From Sphingomonas sp. HITSZ_GF (GTDB taxonomy: Bacteria > Pseudomonadota > Alphaproteobacteria > Sphingomonadales > Sphingomonadaceae): a stretch of DNA of 64,000 nt. The stretch spans positions 1 to 64,000 of the forward strand of contig NZ_JARQXA010000006.1 of assembly GCF_029543155.1 (NCBI RefSeq). The letters are read 5' to 3'. Made by a program: the position numbers and the translations under genes. The notes beneath the pieces were generated by a model. That model ran no database searches and was not told where the DNA came from. It saw only the letters and a program-made list of their open reading frames with translations. Shown here piece after piece: positions 1 to 7,490 of this stretch. Every line of letters begins with the position of its first letter. Position 1 is the stretch's first letter.

Positions 1-66
<66 letters not shown>

Positions 67-86
67 ACAACCCCGCACAATAGAAG

Positions 87-120
87 CCCGCTAGGTGAGC
101 AACTTAGCGGGTTTAATTTT
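87..120 (+). terminator. Rho-independent terminator after tRNA-Met
   Basis: A ten-base-pair stem (CCCGCTAGGT with ACTTAGCGGG, one G-U pair) with a five-base loop is followed directly by TTTAATTTT. It starts about 20 bases after the tRNA 3' end. From here to 287 I see no further feature. Confidence 0.8.
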
Positions 121-287
121 GCCTGTTCGCGCTCGAAATCGCACCCGCATTCCGACGGCTCCGACGTGGGAATTCCGACTAACACTCGTGTAAGTAGTTT
201 CGGCGGACGAACCAGCGCGTCATTTGTCCACGACATCTTGGCGCCGGGTGCTGGACGGCCTTCGAAGCCGGCCGCTATCCGCGCGCC

Positions 288-488
288 ATGCCTATCGTCG
301 CCACGATCATGAACTCGACCACCGGTCAGCCCATTCAGAAACTCACTTTCGGGCGCATGCCGAAACCCTGGGCGTCGTTCACGCTCGAGACCGGCGAGCT
401 GGTGACTGCCGATCGCATCGACGTGGGCAAGCCGGCGCCGGGCAAGGTGGTGGTGCCGGTCGCGGTGTGGGTGACGCCCAAGGGCTAG
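288..488 (+). CDS. small protein of unknown function (66 aa)
   Basis: I do not recognise a family. The frame has the strong third-position G/C preference of the neighbouring genes, and its residue pattern looks like a small beta-rich protein: a central segment with RMPKPWASFTLETGE and a valine-rich end VVVPVAVWVTPKG. There is no signal peptide or membrane segment. No convincing Shine-Dalgarno sequence precedes ATG 288, and a second ATG at 309 is possible. The gene stands alone between the tRNA terminator and the cyclotransferase gene. Codon usage makes a real gene likely; function is unknown. Confidence 0.55.
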   Translation: MPIVATIMNSTTGQPIQKLTFGRMPKPWASFTLETGELVTADRIDVGKPAPGKVVVPVAVWVTPKG

Positions 489-572
489 CTCCGCCCGCCG
501 ATCGTCGCGGAGACGCCATTATCGCGGCTTCGCCGTTGACAGCGACGCCCTCGCACGGCTTTCTCCGCCGCG

Positions 573-1388
573 ATGAAGCGGATTCTCCTCGCAGTCGTTG
601 CCCTGGCCGTGATCGCGGTCGGCGCGTGGTTCTTCTTCCTGCGGACCAGCGGGGTTCCCGTCTATGCGGTGAACATCGCCGCAACGCATCCGCACGACCC
701 GACGGCCTTCACCGAAGGCCTCTTCTTCAAGGGCGGCGCGCTCTACGAGAGCACCGGCGAGATCGGCAGCTCGACGATCCGCAAGGTCGACCTCGCCACC
801 GGCAAGATCCTCCAGCAGGCCGAGTTGCCCGCCCCCTATTTCGGCGAGGGCATCATCGCGTTCGGCGACAAGCTCTACCAGGTCACCTGGCAGGACAAGA
901 CCGGCTTCACCTACAACCTCAAGGACTTCGCGCTGGGCGACACCTTCTCCTACACCGGAGAGGGCTGGGGCATGACCGAGAACGGCAAGAACATCATCTT
1001 GTCCGACGGCACGCCCGAGCTGCGCTTCCTCGATCCCAAGACCATGCAGGTCGCTTCGACGCTGACGGTTACCGCCAATGGCTGCCCGGTCGCGAAGCTC
1101 AACGAGCTCGAATGGGTCGATGGCGAGATCTGGGCGAACATCTGGCAGACCAACCTGATCGCGCGCATCGACCCCGCCAACGGCGAGGTGAAGAGCTTCC
1201 TCGACGTCACCGGCATCGCTCCCAAGAGCGACGATCCCGACGTGGTGCCCAACGGCATCGCCTATGACGCCGCATCCAAGCGGGTGTTCGTCGTCGGCAA
1301 GCGCTGGCCGCAGCTCTTCGAAGTCAAGCAGGGCGCTGCGGTGAGCAACAGCGCCCAGGCGACCCAGCTCACCACCTGCAGCAAATAA
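573..1388 (+). CDS. glutaminyl-peptide cyclotransferase (plant/bacterial beta-propeller type)
   Basis: Predicted to convert N-terminal glutamine of peptides or proteins to pyroglutamate with loss of ammonia, in the periplasm. The 271-aa product begins with a hydrophobic anchor or signal segment (about residues 4-22). It then shows hallmarks of the Glu_cyclase_2 family (Pfam PF05096): FTEGLFF near residue 50, LNELEWVDGEIWANIWQTN around residues 170-190, and PNGIAYD near 225. Length fits the single-domain bacterial members. No strong ribosome-binding site precedes ATG 573, which is nevertheless the only start that keeps the hydrophobic N-terminus. It stands alone; the next gene begins 93 bases downstream behind its own operator. 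Confidence 0.88.
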   Translation: MKRILLAVVALAVIAVGAWFFFLRTSGVPVYAVNIAATHPHDPTAFTEGLFFKGGALYESTGEIGSSTIRKVDLATGKILQQAELPAPYFGEGIIAFGDKLYQVTWQDKTGFTYNLKDFALGDTFSYTGEGWGMTENGKNIILSDGTPELRFLDPKTMQVASTLTVTANGCPVAKLNELEWVDGEIWANIWQTNLIARIDPANGEVKSFLDVTGIAPKSDDPDVVPNGIAYDAASKRVFVVGKRWPQLFEVKQGAAVSNSAQATQLTTCSK

Positions 1389-1437
1389 CCCCGGACTGGA
1401 CGCGGCGCGCCGCGGCGCGCTATCGGTTCGCTGCGGG

Positions 1438-1451
1438 CGAAACCGGTTACA
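1438..1451. promoter_or_regulatory. LacI-type operator (CGAAACCGGTTACA) upstream of GH97
   Basis: The core AACCGGTT is perfectly palindromic and the right arm ACA matches the palindrome TGTAACCGGTTACA found in the glycan locus 45-62 kb away. The left arm deviates (CGA for TGT). It lies 31 bases before the GH97 start codon, where a repressor could block transcription. Inference: a distant member of the regulon of the LacI-family protein encoded at 55818-56834. Confidence 0.65.
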
Positions 1452-1481
1452 TCGGCATGAATCGCCCCAGGAGAGGTGATC

Positions 1482-3536
1482 ATGCTGCGTATCCTGGCCG
1501 CGCTTGCCGCGCTGTTCCTGGCTGTTCCCGCGCCCGCCCAGGTTGAGCAGAAGACTGCCACCGGTCCGGCTGCCGTCCGCGCCACCTCGCCCGACGGCAA
1601 CATCGAAGTGACGGTGACCACCGACGGCGACGGGCGGCCCTATTACTCGGTGTCGCGCAGCGGCAAGATCGTCATCCGCCCCTCGCGGCTGGGCTTCCTG
1701 CTCGGCGACGCGCCCAAGCTGGAGCGCGACTTCGCGATCATCGGGCAGGAGACCAGCAAGTCCGACAGCAGCTGGGACCAGCCCTGGGGCGAATGGAAGA
1801 CGATCCGCGACAACCATGTCGAGCTGCGCGTTCGGCTGCAGGAGCAGATCGCGCTCCGCCGCGAAATGGTGGTGGTGTTCCGCCTGTTCGACGACGGTAT
1901 CGGCTTCCGCTACGAGCTGCCCGCCCAGCCCAACCTCAAGACGATGCACATCGCCGACGAACTGACCGAGTTCGACCTGGCGCAGGACGGCACAGCCTGG
2001 TGGATTCCGGGCGCCGAATGGAACCGCGACGAATATCTGTGGCACAAGACGCCGATCCGCGAGGTCCCGCTCGCGCATACGCCGCTGACGCTGAAGCTCG
2101 ACGACGGCACCCATGTCGCGATCCACGAGGCGGCGCTGGTCGACTATTCGGGCATGTGGCTGCAGGGCACCGAGGGCGGCACCAAGCTGAAGGCGGTGCT
2201 CGAGCCCGGCGCGATGGGGCCGAAGGTGAGCCGCGTGCTGCCCTTCGCCACGCCGTGGCGGACGATCGTGATCACCGACGATGCGCCGGGCCTCTATCGC
2301 TCGCACATCGAGCTCAATTTGAACGAGCCCAACAAGCTGGGCGACGTCAGCTGGTTCAAGCCCGGCAAATATGTCGGCGTGTGGTGGGAGATGCATCTCG
2401 ACAAGGCGACCTGGTCGACAGGGGCCAAGCACGGCGCGACCACCGCGAACGTGAAGCACTACATCGATTTCGCCGCCGCCAACGGCTTCAAGGGCGTGCT
2501 GGCCGAAGGCTGGAACGTCGGGTGGGACGGCCATTGGTTCGCCAATGGCAACGACTTCCAGTTCGACAAGCCGACCCCCGATTTCGACGCCGATGCGCTT
2601 GCCGCCTATGCCAGGAAGAAGGGCGTGCAGTTGATCGGCCACCACGAGACCGGCGGATCGACTACCCATTACGAGCAGCAGCTCGACCGCGCCTTCGCCT
2701 TTGCCCAGGCGCATGGCGAGAGCGTGGTGAAGACGGGCTATGTCACCGATGCCGGGCAGCTCGAGCGGGTCGAGCCCGACGGCCGCCAGCTGCGCGAATG
2801 GCATGACGGCCAGTACAGCGCCAACCACCATCTCAAGGTGGTCACCACCGCCGCCAAGTATAAGATCGCGATCGACAGCCACGAGCCGATCAAGGACACC
2901 GGCCTGCGCCGCACCTATCCCAACTGGATCAGCAGCGAGCATGCCCGCGGCATGGAATATAATGGCTGGGGCAATCCCAAGAACCCGCCCGAGCATGAGG
3001 CGAACCTGGTGTTCACCCGCATGCTCGCCGGGCCGATGGACTTCACCCCCGGCGTGCTGAGCCTGGTCGGCAAGGGCGACACGCCGATCGAATCGACGAT
3101 CGCCAAGCAACTCGCCTTGTACGTGGTGATCTATTCGCCGGTGCAGATGGCGGCGGACCTGCCGGAGAATTATGCCCGCTTCCCCGGGCCGATGCGCTTC
3201 ATCAAGGACGTGCCGACCGACTGGATCGACACGCGCGTGCTCAACGGCGAGGTGGGCGACTATGTGACCTTCGCGCGCCAGGCGCGGGACGACCCGGACT
3301 GGTATCTGGGCGCGGTGGGCGACGAGCAGGCGCGCACGCTGAGCGTGAAGCTCGACTTCCTGACGCCCAGCAAGCGCTACGAGGCGCAGATCTACCGCGA
3401 CGGCGACGATGCCGATTATCGCGGTGACAAGCGCTTCTCCATCGCAATCGAGAAGAAGCGGGTTACCGCCGAGGACACGCTGGTGCTCAAGCTGGCGCCG
3501 GGCGGCGGGCAGGCGATCCGGTTCAAGGCGCTTTGA
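1482..3536 (+). CDS. secreted glycoside hydrolase family 97 (alpha-glucosidase type)
   Basis: Predicted periplasmic or secreted exo-alpha-glucosidase. The ATG at 1482 is preferred over an in-frame GTG at 1476 because AGGAG ends eight bases before it. The 684-aa product has a signal peptide ending around PAPAQ (residue 20), an N-terminal beta-sandwich and a TIM barrel with the GH97 signature KYVGVWWEMHLDKATW (about 296-311). Glutamates E216, E389 (in HHE), E468, E486 and E492 match by order and spacing E194, E439, E508, E526 and E532 of Bacteroides SusB. This predicts the inverting, calcium-dependent alpha-glucosidase branch rather than the retaining alpha-galactosidase branch. The LacI-type operator at 1438 links it to the glycan locus in the right part of the window. 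Confidence 0.92.
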   Translation: MLRILAALAALFLAVPAPAQVEQKTATGPAAVRATSPDGNIEVTVTTDGDGRPYYSVSRSGKIVIRPSRLGFLLGDAPKLERDFAIIGQETSKSDSSWDQPWGEWKTIRDNHVELRVRLQEQIALRREMVVVFRLFDDGIGFRYELPAQPNLKTMHIADELTEFDLAQDGTAWWIPGAEWNRDEYLWHKTPIREVPLAHTPLTLKLDDGTHVAIHEAALVDYSGMWLQGTEGGTKLKAVLEPGAMGPKVSRVLPFATPWRTIVITDDAPGLYRSHIELNLNEPNKLGDVSWFKPGKYVGVWWEMHLDKATWSTGAKHGATTANVKHYIDFAAANGFKGVLAEGWNVGWDGHWFANGNDFQFDKPTPDFDADALAAYARKKGVQLIGHHETGGSTTHYEQQLDRAFAFAQAHGESVVKTGYVTDAGQLERVEPDGRQLREWHDGQYSANHHLKVVTTAAKYKIAIDSHEPIKDTGLRRTYPNWISSEHARGMEYNGWGNPKNPPEHEANLVFTRMLAGPMDFTPGVLSLVGKGDTPIESTIAKQLALYVVIYSPVQMAADLPENYARFPGPMRFIKDVPTDWIDTRVLNGEVGDYVTFARQARDDPDWYLGAVGDEQARTLSVKLDFLTPSKRYEAQIYRDGDDADYRGDKRFSIAIEKKRVTAEDTLVLKLAPGGGQAIRFKAL

Positions 3537-3545
3537 CTGCCCGTT

Positions 3546-3625
3546 GCCCCGGCGAAAGCCGGGGTCTCAGGCGGCGCCTTCCCCGCGCCTTCGCATGAGA
3601 TCCCGGCTTTCGCCGGGATGACGGA
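3546..3625. repeat. REP-like paired palindrome
   Basis: Two GC-rich hairpins of the form CCCGGC-GAAA-GCCGGG face each other around a roughly 35-base spacer and end in GGGATGACGG. The same arrangement recurs at 28632, 37744 and 54120, always between genes. Here it separates the convergent GH97 and rhodanese genes and may also act as a transcription stop. Confidence 0.8.
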
Positions 3626-3649
3626 TTGGTGCGGGATGACGGTTATGCA

Positions 3650-4141
3650 TCAGCCGGCGGTCGTCACCCAGCCTACCTTGGGATCGTTGAAGTCGACGAC
3701 GTCGCGCAGCTCCCAGACGTTCGCATAGCCATAGCCGACCAGGTTGATGAAGGTCTGGATGTTGAGCGCGAGCTGCGGGTTCTTGAGCGGAACCGGGCTG
3801 CGGTGGTTCGAGAAATTGTTGTTGCAGTAGATCAGGATCGGGCGGTCGCGGTTCGGGCCGACCACAGCGGCCAGCGCCTCCGCGGTGAAATCGGTGAAGG
3901 GCAGGTTGACCGCGCCGGCGATATGGCCGCGCGCAAAGGCATCCTTCGAGCGGGCATCGAGCAGCAGGACGTCCTTCCCGGCTGCCATCGCCTGGAACTT
4001 GTCGAAGGCGAGCAGCCGCTTGGCGCGCAGCGCACGGACGTCGCGGGTCAGTGTGGCGAAGCCGGCATAGTCGATCTGCGGATTGGCGGGCGGGTCCTGC
4101 GGTGCGGCCAGGCTGAGTGCCAGGGCAGTGAAAAGCAGCAT
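3650..4141 (-). CDS. exported rhodanese-domain protein
   Basis: A 163-aa protein with a short signal peptide (MLLFTALALSLAAPQ) followed by one rhodanese domain. The domain shows VLLLDARS near residue 78, FARGHIAGAVNLPF near 90, and an active-site loop beginning with Cys in ILIYCNNNFSNHR. Such proteins transfer sulfane sulfur or bind sulfur or oxyanion groups; the substrate here is unknown. The start at 4141 is chosen because GGAGAAGG lies just upstream and it gives a proper signal peptide; a longer in-frame extension to 4207 has neither. It is transcribed away from the permease operon and converges on GH97. Confidence 0.82.
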   Translation of the reverse strand: MLLFTALALSLAAPQDPPANPQIDYAGFATLTRDVRALRAKRLLAFDKFQAMAAGKDVLLLDARSKDAFARGHIAGAVNLPFTDFTAEALAAVVGPNRDRPILIYCNNNFSNHRSPVPLKNPQLALNIQTFINLVGYGYANVWELRDVVDFNDPKVGWVTTAG

Positions 4142-4235
4142 CGGCCTTCTCCCATGCGAATCGGATGCGCAACGATCTCCCCGCGGGGCTGCACCTGCGC
4201 TGAACAACCGGCAGGCCGAGAGACGGCGCCGGCAC

Positions 4236-4363
4236 CGGCAAAGTGAAGGGAGTCGACCAACATTATTTCACTTTGCCGCCGCTCCCCGCCGCCGGCTGAA
4301 ACGGGCGAGGCGGAGTCGGTCAACATGCCGATGACATGATCATGCAGAATCCTACATTGCAAG
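4236..4363. repeat. two-copy structured intergenic element, copy 1
   Basis: A 12-bp stem (CGGCAAAGTGAA, 4236-4247, with TTCACTTTGCCG, 4267-4278) encloses a 19-base loop starting GGGAGTCG. It is followed, after an unrelated middle part, by the 16-mer AATCCTACATTGCAAG at 4348-4363. The same stem, a loop of the same length and the same 16-mer occur at 48195-48329. It sits in the roughly 300-base divergent spacer between the rhodanese gene and the permease operon. It could be a small RNA, a regulatory leader or a non-autonomous repeat. Nothing else is evident in this spacer. Confidence 0.6.
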
Positions 4364-4444
4364 CGCCGGGATCGGCAGGAAACAAAGTTGCGCGGGCTTC
4401 ACACCGCGCTACACCCGTCTCCAAAGCGAGAGGGGATTAGCAGC

Positions 4445-5860
4445 ATGTCCAGCCTGTTCCGGTTGAAGCCGATCACTGCCGAGGAGGATCGGCCGCCCGA
4501 GCATCGGCTCGCGCGCACGCTGTCCTGGCCGCATCTCGTCGCGTTGGGAGTGGGCGCGATCGTGGGCACCGGCATCCTGACGCTGATCGGCGTCGGCGCG
4601 GACCGTGCAGGACCGGCGGTGATCCTCTCCTTCGTCGTTGCCGGCGCGATCTGCGCCTGCGCCGCGCTCGCCTATGCCGAGCTGGCGACGATGATCCCCA
4701 CGTCGGGCAGCGCCTATACCTATAGCTATACCACGCTCGGCGAGATCGTCGCCTGGGTGGTGGGGTGGAGCCTGCTCGCCGAATATACGCTCGTCGTGGC
4801 GACAGTGGCGGTGGGCTGGTCGGGCTATGCGACACCGTTCCTGACCGGGATCGGCGTGCCGGTGGAGCTGACGCACGGGCCGCAGATGGCGGGCTGGCAG
4901 ATCGCGCATTGGGGCGTGAACGTGCCGGCGTTGTTTGTCGTCTGGCTGGTCTCGGGCCTGCTGATCCTCGGCACCCGCGAGAGCGCGACGCTCAACGCGA
5001 TCCTGGTGGTAGTGAAGCTGGTCGCGCTCGCGGTGTTCGTCGCGGTGGCGCTGCCCTATTTCAACGCCGCCAATTTTGATCCCTTCGCACCGTTCGGCTT
5101 TGCCAAGCACATGACCGAAGGTGGCGTGGAGCGCGGCGTGATGGCGGCGGCAGCGATCATCTTCTTCGCCTTCTACGGCTTCGACGCGATCTCCACGGCG
5201 GCGGAAGAAGCCAAGAATCCCGGGCGCGACCTGGCGATCGGCATCGTCGGATCGATGATCGCCTGCGTCGCCATCTACATGATCGTCGCAGTCGCCGCGG
5301 TGGGGGCGCTGAGCTACACGCGCTTCGCCGACAGCCCCGAGCCGCTGGCGCTGATCCTGCGCGAGATCGGCCAGCCCGGCGTCGCCAAGTTCCTGGCGCT
5401 GAGCGCGATCATCGCGCTGCCCACGGTGATCCTGGGTTTCCTGTTCGGCCAGAGCCGGATCTTCTTCGTGATGGCACGCGACGGCATGCTGCCCCAGAGC
5501 CTCGCCAAGGTCTCGAAGCGCGGCACGCCGGTGCGCATCACCATCTTCACGGCATGCGTAGTCAGCATCTTTGCCGCCTTCCTGCCGATCGACGAGATCG
5601 CCGCGCTGGCCAATGCCGGCACGCTGCTCGCCTTTGCTGCGGTCGGCCTGTGCCTGCTCGTGCTGCGCCGCCGTTCGCCGGACGCGCCGCGCCCGTTCCG
5701 CACGCCGGCGCCCTGGCTGGTCGGGCTGGGGGCGATCTTCGGCTGCGCCTATCTGTTCATCAGCCTGCCAGAGCGCACGCAGATCTGGTTCGGTTGCTGG
5801 AACCTCTTGGGTTTGGTCGTCTATTTCGCCTATGCACGCCGCAACGCAGCAAAGGGGTGA
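4445..5860 (+). CDS. APC-superfamily amino-acid permease (cationic amino-acid transporter type)
   Basis: Inner-membrane amino-acid importer or exchanger of 471 aa with about twelve to thirteen hydrophobic helices. The first helix carries the GAIVGTGIL motif (residues ~36-44) that binds the amino-acid backbone in APC proteins, and residues ~235-275 (FFAFYGFDAISTAAEEAKNPGRDL) match the conserved helix 6 / loop region of the CAT/YfnA subgroup. ATG 4445 is preferred over an upstream in-frame TTG at 4388 because of the GAGAGGGG stretch and the normal N-terminus. mtnP follows after three bases, so the genes are co-transcribed. The pairing suggests transport linked to methionine or polyamine by-product metabolism, but the substrate cannot be read from sequence. 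Confidence 0.88.
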   Translation: MSSLFRLKPITAEEDRPPEHRLARTLSWPHLVALGVGAIVGTGILTLIGVGADRAGPAVILSFVVAGAICACAALAYAELATMIPTSGSAYTYSYTTLGEIVAWVVGWSLLAEYTLVVATVAVGWSGYATPFLTGIGVPVELTHGPQMAGWQIAHWGVNVPALFVVWLVSGLLILGTRESATLNAILVVVKLVALAVFVAVALPYFNAANFDPFAPFGFAKHMTEGGVERGVMAAAAIIFFAFYGFDAISTAAEEAKNPGRDLAIGIVGSMIACVAIYMIVAVAAVGALSYTRFADSPEPLALILREIGQPGVAKFLALSAIIALPTVILGFLFGQSRIFFVMARDGMLPQSLAKVSKRGTPVRITIFTACVVSIFAAFLPIDEIAALANAGTLLAFAAVGLCLLVLRRRSPDAPRPFRTPAPWLVGLGAIFGCAYLFISLPERTQIWFGCWNLLGLVVYFAYARRNAAKG

Positions 5861-5863
5861 GCG

Positions 5864-6733
5864 ATGGCGGGCTGGACGATCGGGATCATCGGCGGTTCGG
5901 GGCTCTACGATGTGGAGGGCATCGAGGAGGGCGAGTGGATCTCGACCGAGAGCCCCTGGGGCAAGCCTTCGGATGACTGCTTCGTCGGTCGGGTCGGCCA
6001 TGTCCGCGTAGTGTTCCTGCCGCGTCACGGCCGCGGGCACCGCGTCTCGCCGAGCGATCTCAACGTCCGCGCCAATATCGACGTGCTGAAGCGCCTGGGC
6101 GTGACCGACGTGCTGGCAATCTCCTCGGTGGGATCGCTCGTGGAGGAGCGCGCGCCGGGCACCTTCACGATCGCCGACCAGTTCATCGACCGCACCAAGG
6201 GCCGGCCCTCGAGCTTCTTCGGCGAGGGCATGGTCGCGCATGTCTCGATGGCCGATCCGGTCTGCCCACGCCTTTCCGCGCTGGCGGCCGAGGCTTCGAA
6301 GGCGGCGGGGGCGACGACGCATGTCGGGGGCACCTATCTGGCGATGGAAGGCCCGCAATTCTCGACCCGCGCCGAGAGCAATCTCTACCGCAGCTGGGGC
6401 TGCGACATCATCGGCATGACCGGCATGCCCGAGGCCAAGCTGTGCCGCGAGGCGGAGCTGCCCTATGCGCTGGTCGGCATGGTCACCGACTATGACTGCT
6501 GGCGTGAGGGCGAGGAGGCGGTGGACGTCGCCACGGTGATCGCGCAGCTCGGCACCAATGCCGACAAGGCGCGCAAGCTGGTGATGCACCTGCTCACCAA
6601 CCTGCCCGAGGAGCGCCCGTCCTCGCCGATCGACACCTGCCTCGATTTCGCGCTGATCACTGCGCCGAACGCCCGCGATCCGCATCTCCTGCGCAAGCTC
6701 GACGCCATCGCCGGCCGCGCGCTCTCCAACTAA
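5864..6733 (+). CDS. mtnP: S-methyl-5'-thioadenosine phosphorylase
   Basis: Cytosolic enzyme of methionine salvage and polyamine by-product recycling: 5'-methylthioadenosine plus phosphate gives adenine and 5-methylthioribose-1-phosphate. The 289-aa sequence has GIIGGSGLYD at residues ~7-16, the phosphate-binding PRHGRGH near 52, the purine/ribose-binding block MEGPQFSTRAES near 160 and TGMPEAKLCREAELPYA near 186. Length is normal for the family. It overlaps no gene, sits three bases after the permease and nine before the FKBP gene, and probably shares their transcript. Confidence 0.95.
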   Translation: MAGWTIGIIGGSGLYDVEGIEEGEWISTESPWGKPSDDCFVGRVGHVRVVFLPRHGRGHRVSPSDLNVRANIDVLKRLGVTDVLAISSVGSLVEERAPGTFTIADQFIDRTKGRPSSFFGEGMVAHVSMADPVCPRLSALAAEASKAAGATTHVGGTYLAMEGPQFSTRAESNLYRSWGCDIIGMTGMPEAKLCREAELPYALVGMVTDYDCWREGEEAVDVATVIAQLGTNADKARKLVMHLLTNLPEERPSSPIDTCLDFALITAPNARDPHLLRKLDAIAGRALSN

Positions 6734-6742
6734 GGAACCATC

Positions 6743-7210
6743 ATGTCGTTTCTCGCTGCCCTTGCCCTGCTCGCCGCGCAGGACGCGCCCGCGCCCGATC
6801 GCTCGCAGGACATGGCCTGGCAGAGCCAGCAGATGCTGGCTCTGGCCAAGCTGAACGGCGCCGATGGCTGGCACAGCACGCCCGAGGGGCTGCGCTGGCG
6901 CCGGATCAAGGGCGATGGCAGCGGCAAGCACCCGACCGTGGCGGACACGGTGACGCTGCACTATGCCGGCAGCTTCATCGACGGCGAGAAGTTCGACAGC
7001 TCGTACGACCGCGGCGAGCCGGCGACCTTCCCGCTCGGCATGCTGATCAAGGGTTGGCAGGTCGCGGTGCCGCTGATGGGCGTAGGTGACACGTTCGAAG
7101 TCGCGATCCCCGCCAACCTTGGCTATGGCTTCAAGGGCAAGGGGCCGATCCCGGGCGGCGCGACGCTGATGTTCAAGATCGAGCTGCTCGACATTCCTGC
7201 GGCGCAGTAG
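6743..7210 (+). CDS. FKBP-type peptidyl-prolyl cis-trans isomerase, exported
   Basis: A 155-aa protein with a short hydrophobic N-terminus (MSFLAALALLAAQ), likely a signal peptide, a linker of about 45 residues, and one FKBP domain covering the C-terminal 100 residues. The domain shows VTLHYAGSFIDGEKFDSS, the active-site strand FPLGMLIKGWQ, and GYGFKGKGPIPGGATLMFKIELLDI. It is expected to accelerate prolyl isomerisation of periplasmic or secreted proteins. It is the last gene of the permease-mtnP operon, nine bases after mtnP with AAGGAACC as ribosome-binding site. The 280-base spacer after it leads to a TonB receptor and shows no clear terminator. Confidence 0.9.
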   Translation: MSFLAALALLAAQDAPAPDRSQDMAWQSQQMLALAKLNGADGWHSTPEGLRWRRIKGDGSGKHPTVADTVTLHYAGSFIDGEKFDSSYDRGEPATFPLGMLIKGWQVAVPLMGVGDTFEVAIPANLGYGFKGKGPIPGGATLMFKIELLDIPAAQ

Positions 7211-7490
7211 GTCCACTCCAGATTTCCCCAGAAACTCGTGGCCCGGGCGATCGTGATCGTCCGGGCTTTCCATGGTTCGACTTGTTCGGGCAGCGGACAG
7301 GCGCCTGCCTGCCACTGTGTTGCCTTTGTGGCACACGTCCGGATAAACGTTTCCAAAGGTTGCGATTAATGTTTCTGGTTCTTTACAACTGCAACAGAGT
7401 GAAACACCCTTAGCCTAGAGAGGCCCTTCGGGGAGTAGGGCTGCTCGAAACAATCCGGACAAGATCCGGGAGAGAGCGAAGGGATATTCC

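Noticed and set aside
224-1267. Arg-rich plus-strand frame overlapping the cyclotransferase
   Set aside because: Different frame from the recognised gene; arginine/histidine-rich without domains.
519-3110. Very long open frame on the minus strand across the cyclotransferase and GH97 genes
   Set aside because: High-GC genomes give long antisense frames. Its product is a low-complexity His/Arg/Gly/Val-rich sequence with no domain, and the plus-strand genes have clear families.
4409-7336. 975-codon antisense frame opposite the permease-mtnP-FKBP operon
   Set aside because: Shadow of three well-supported genes; composition is typical of antisense reading (Arg, Ala, Gly, His) and no ribosome-binding site fits.
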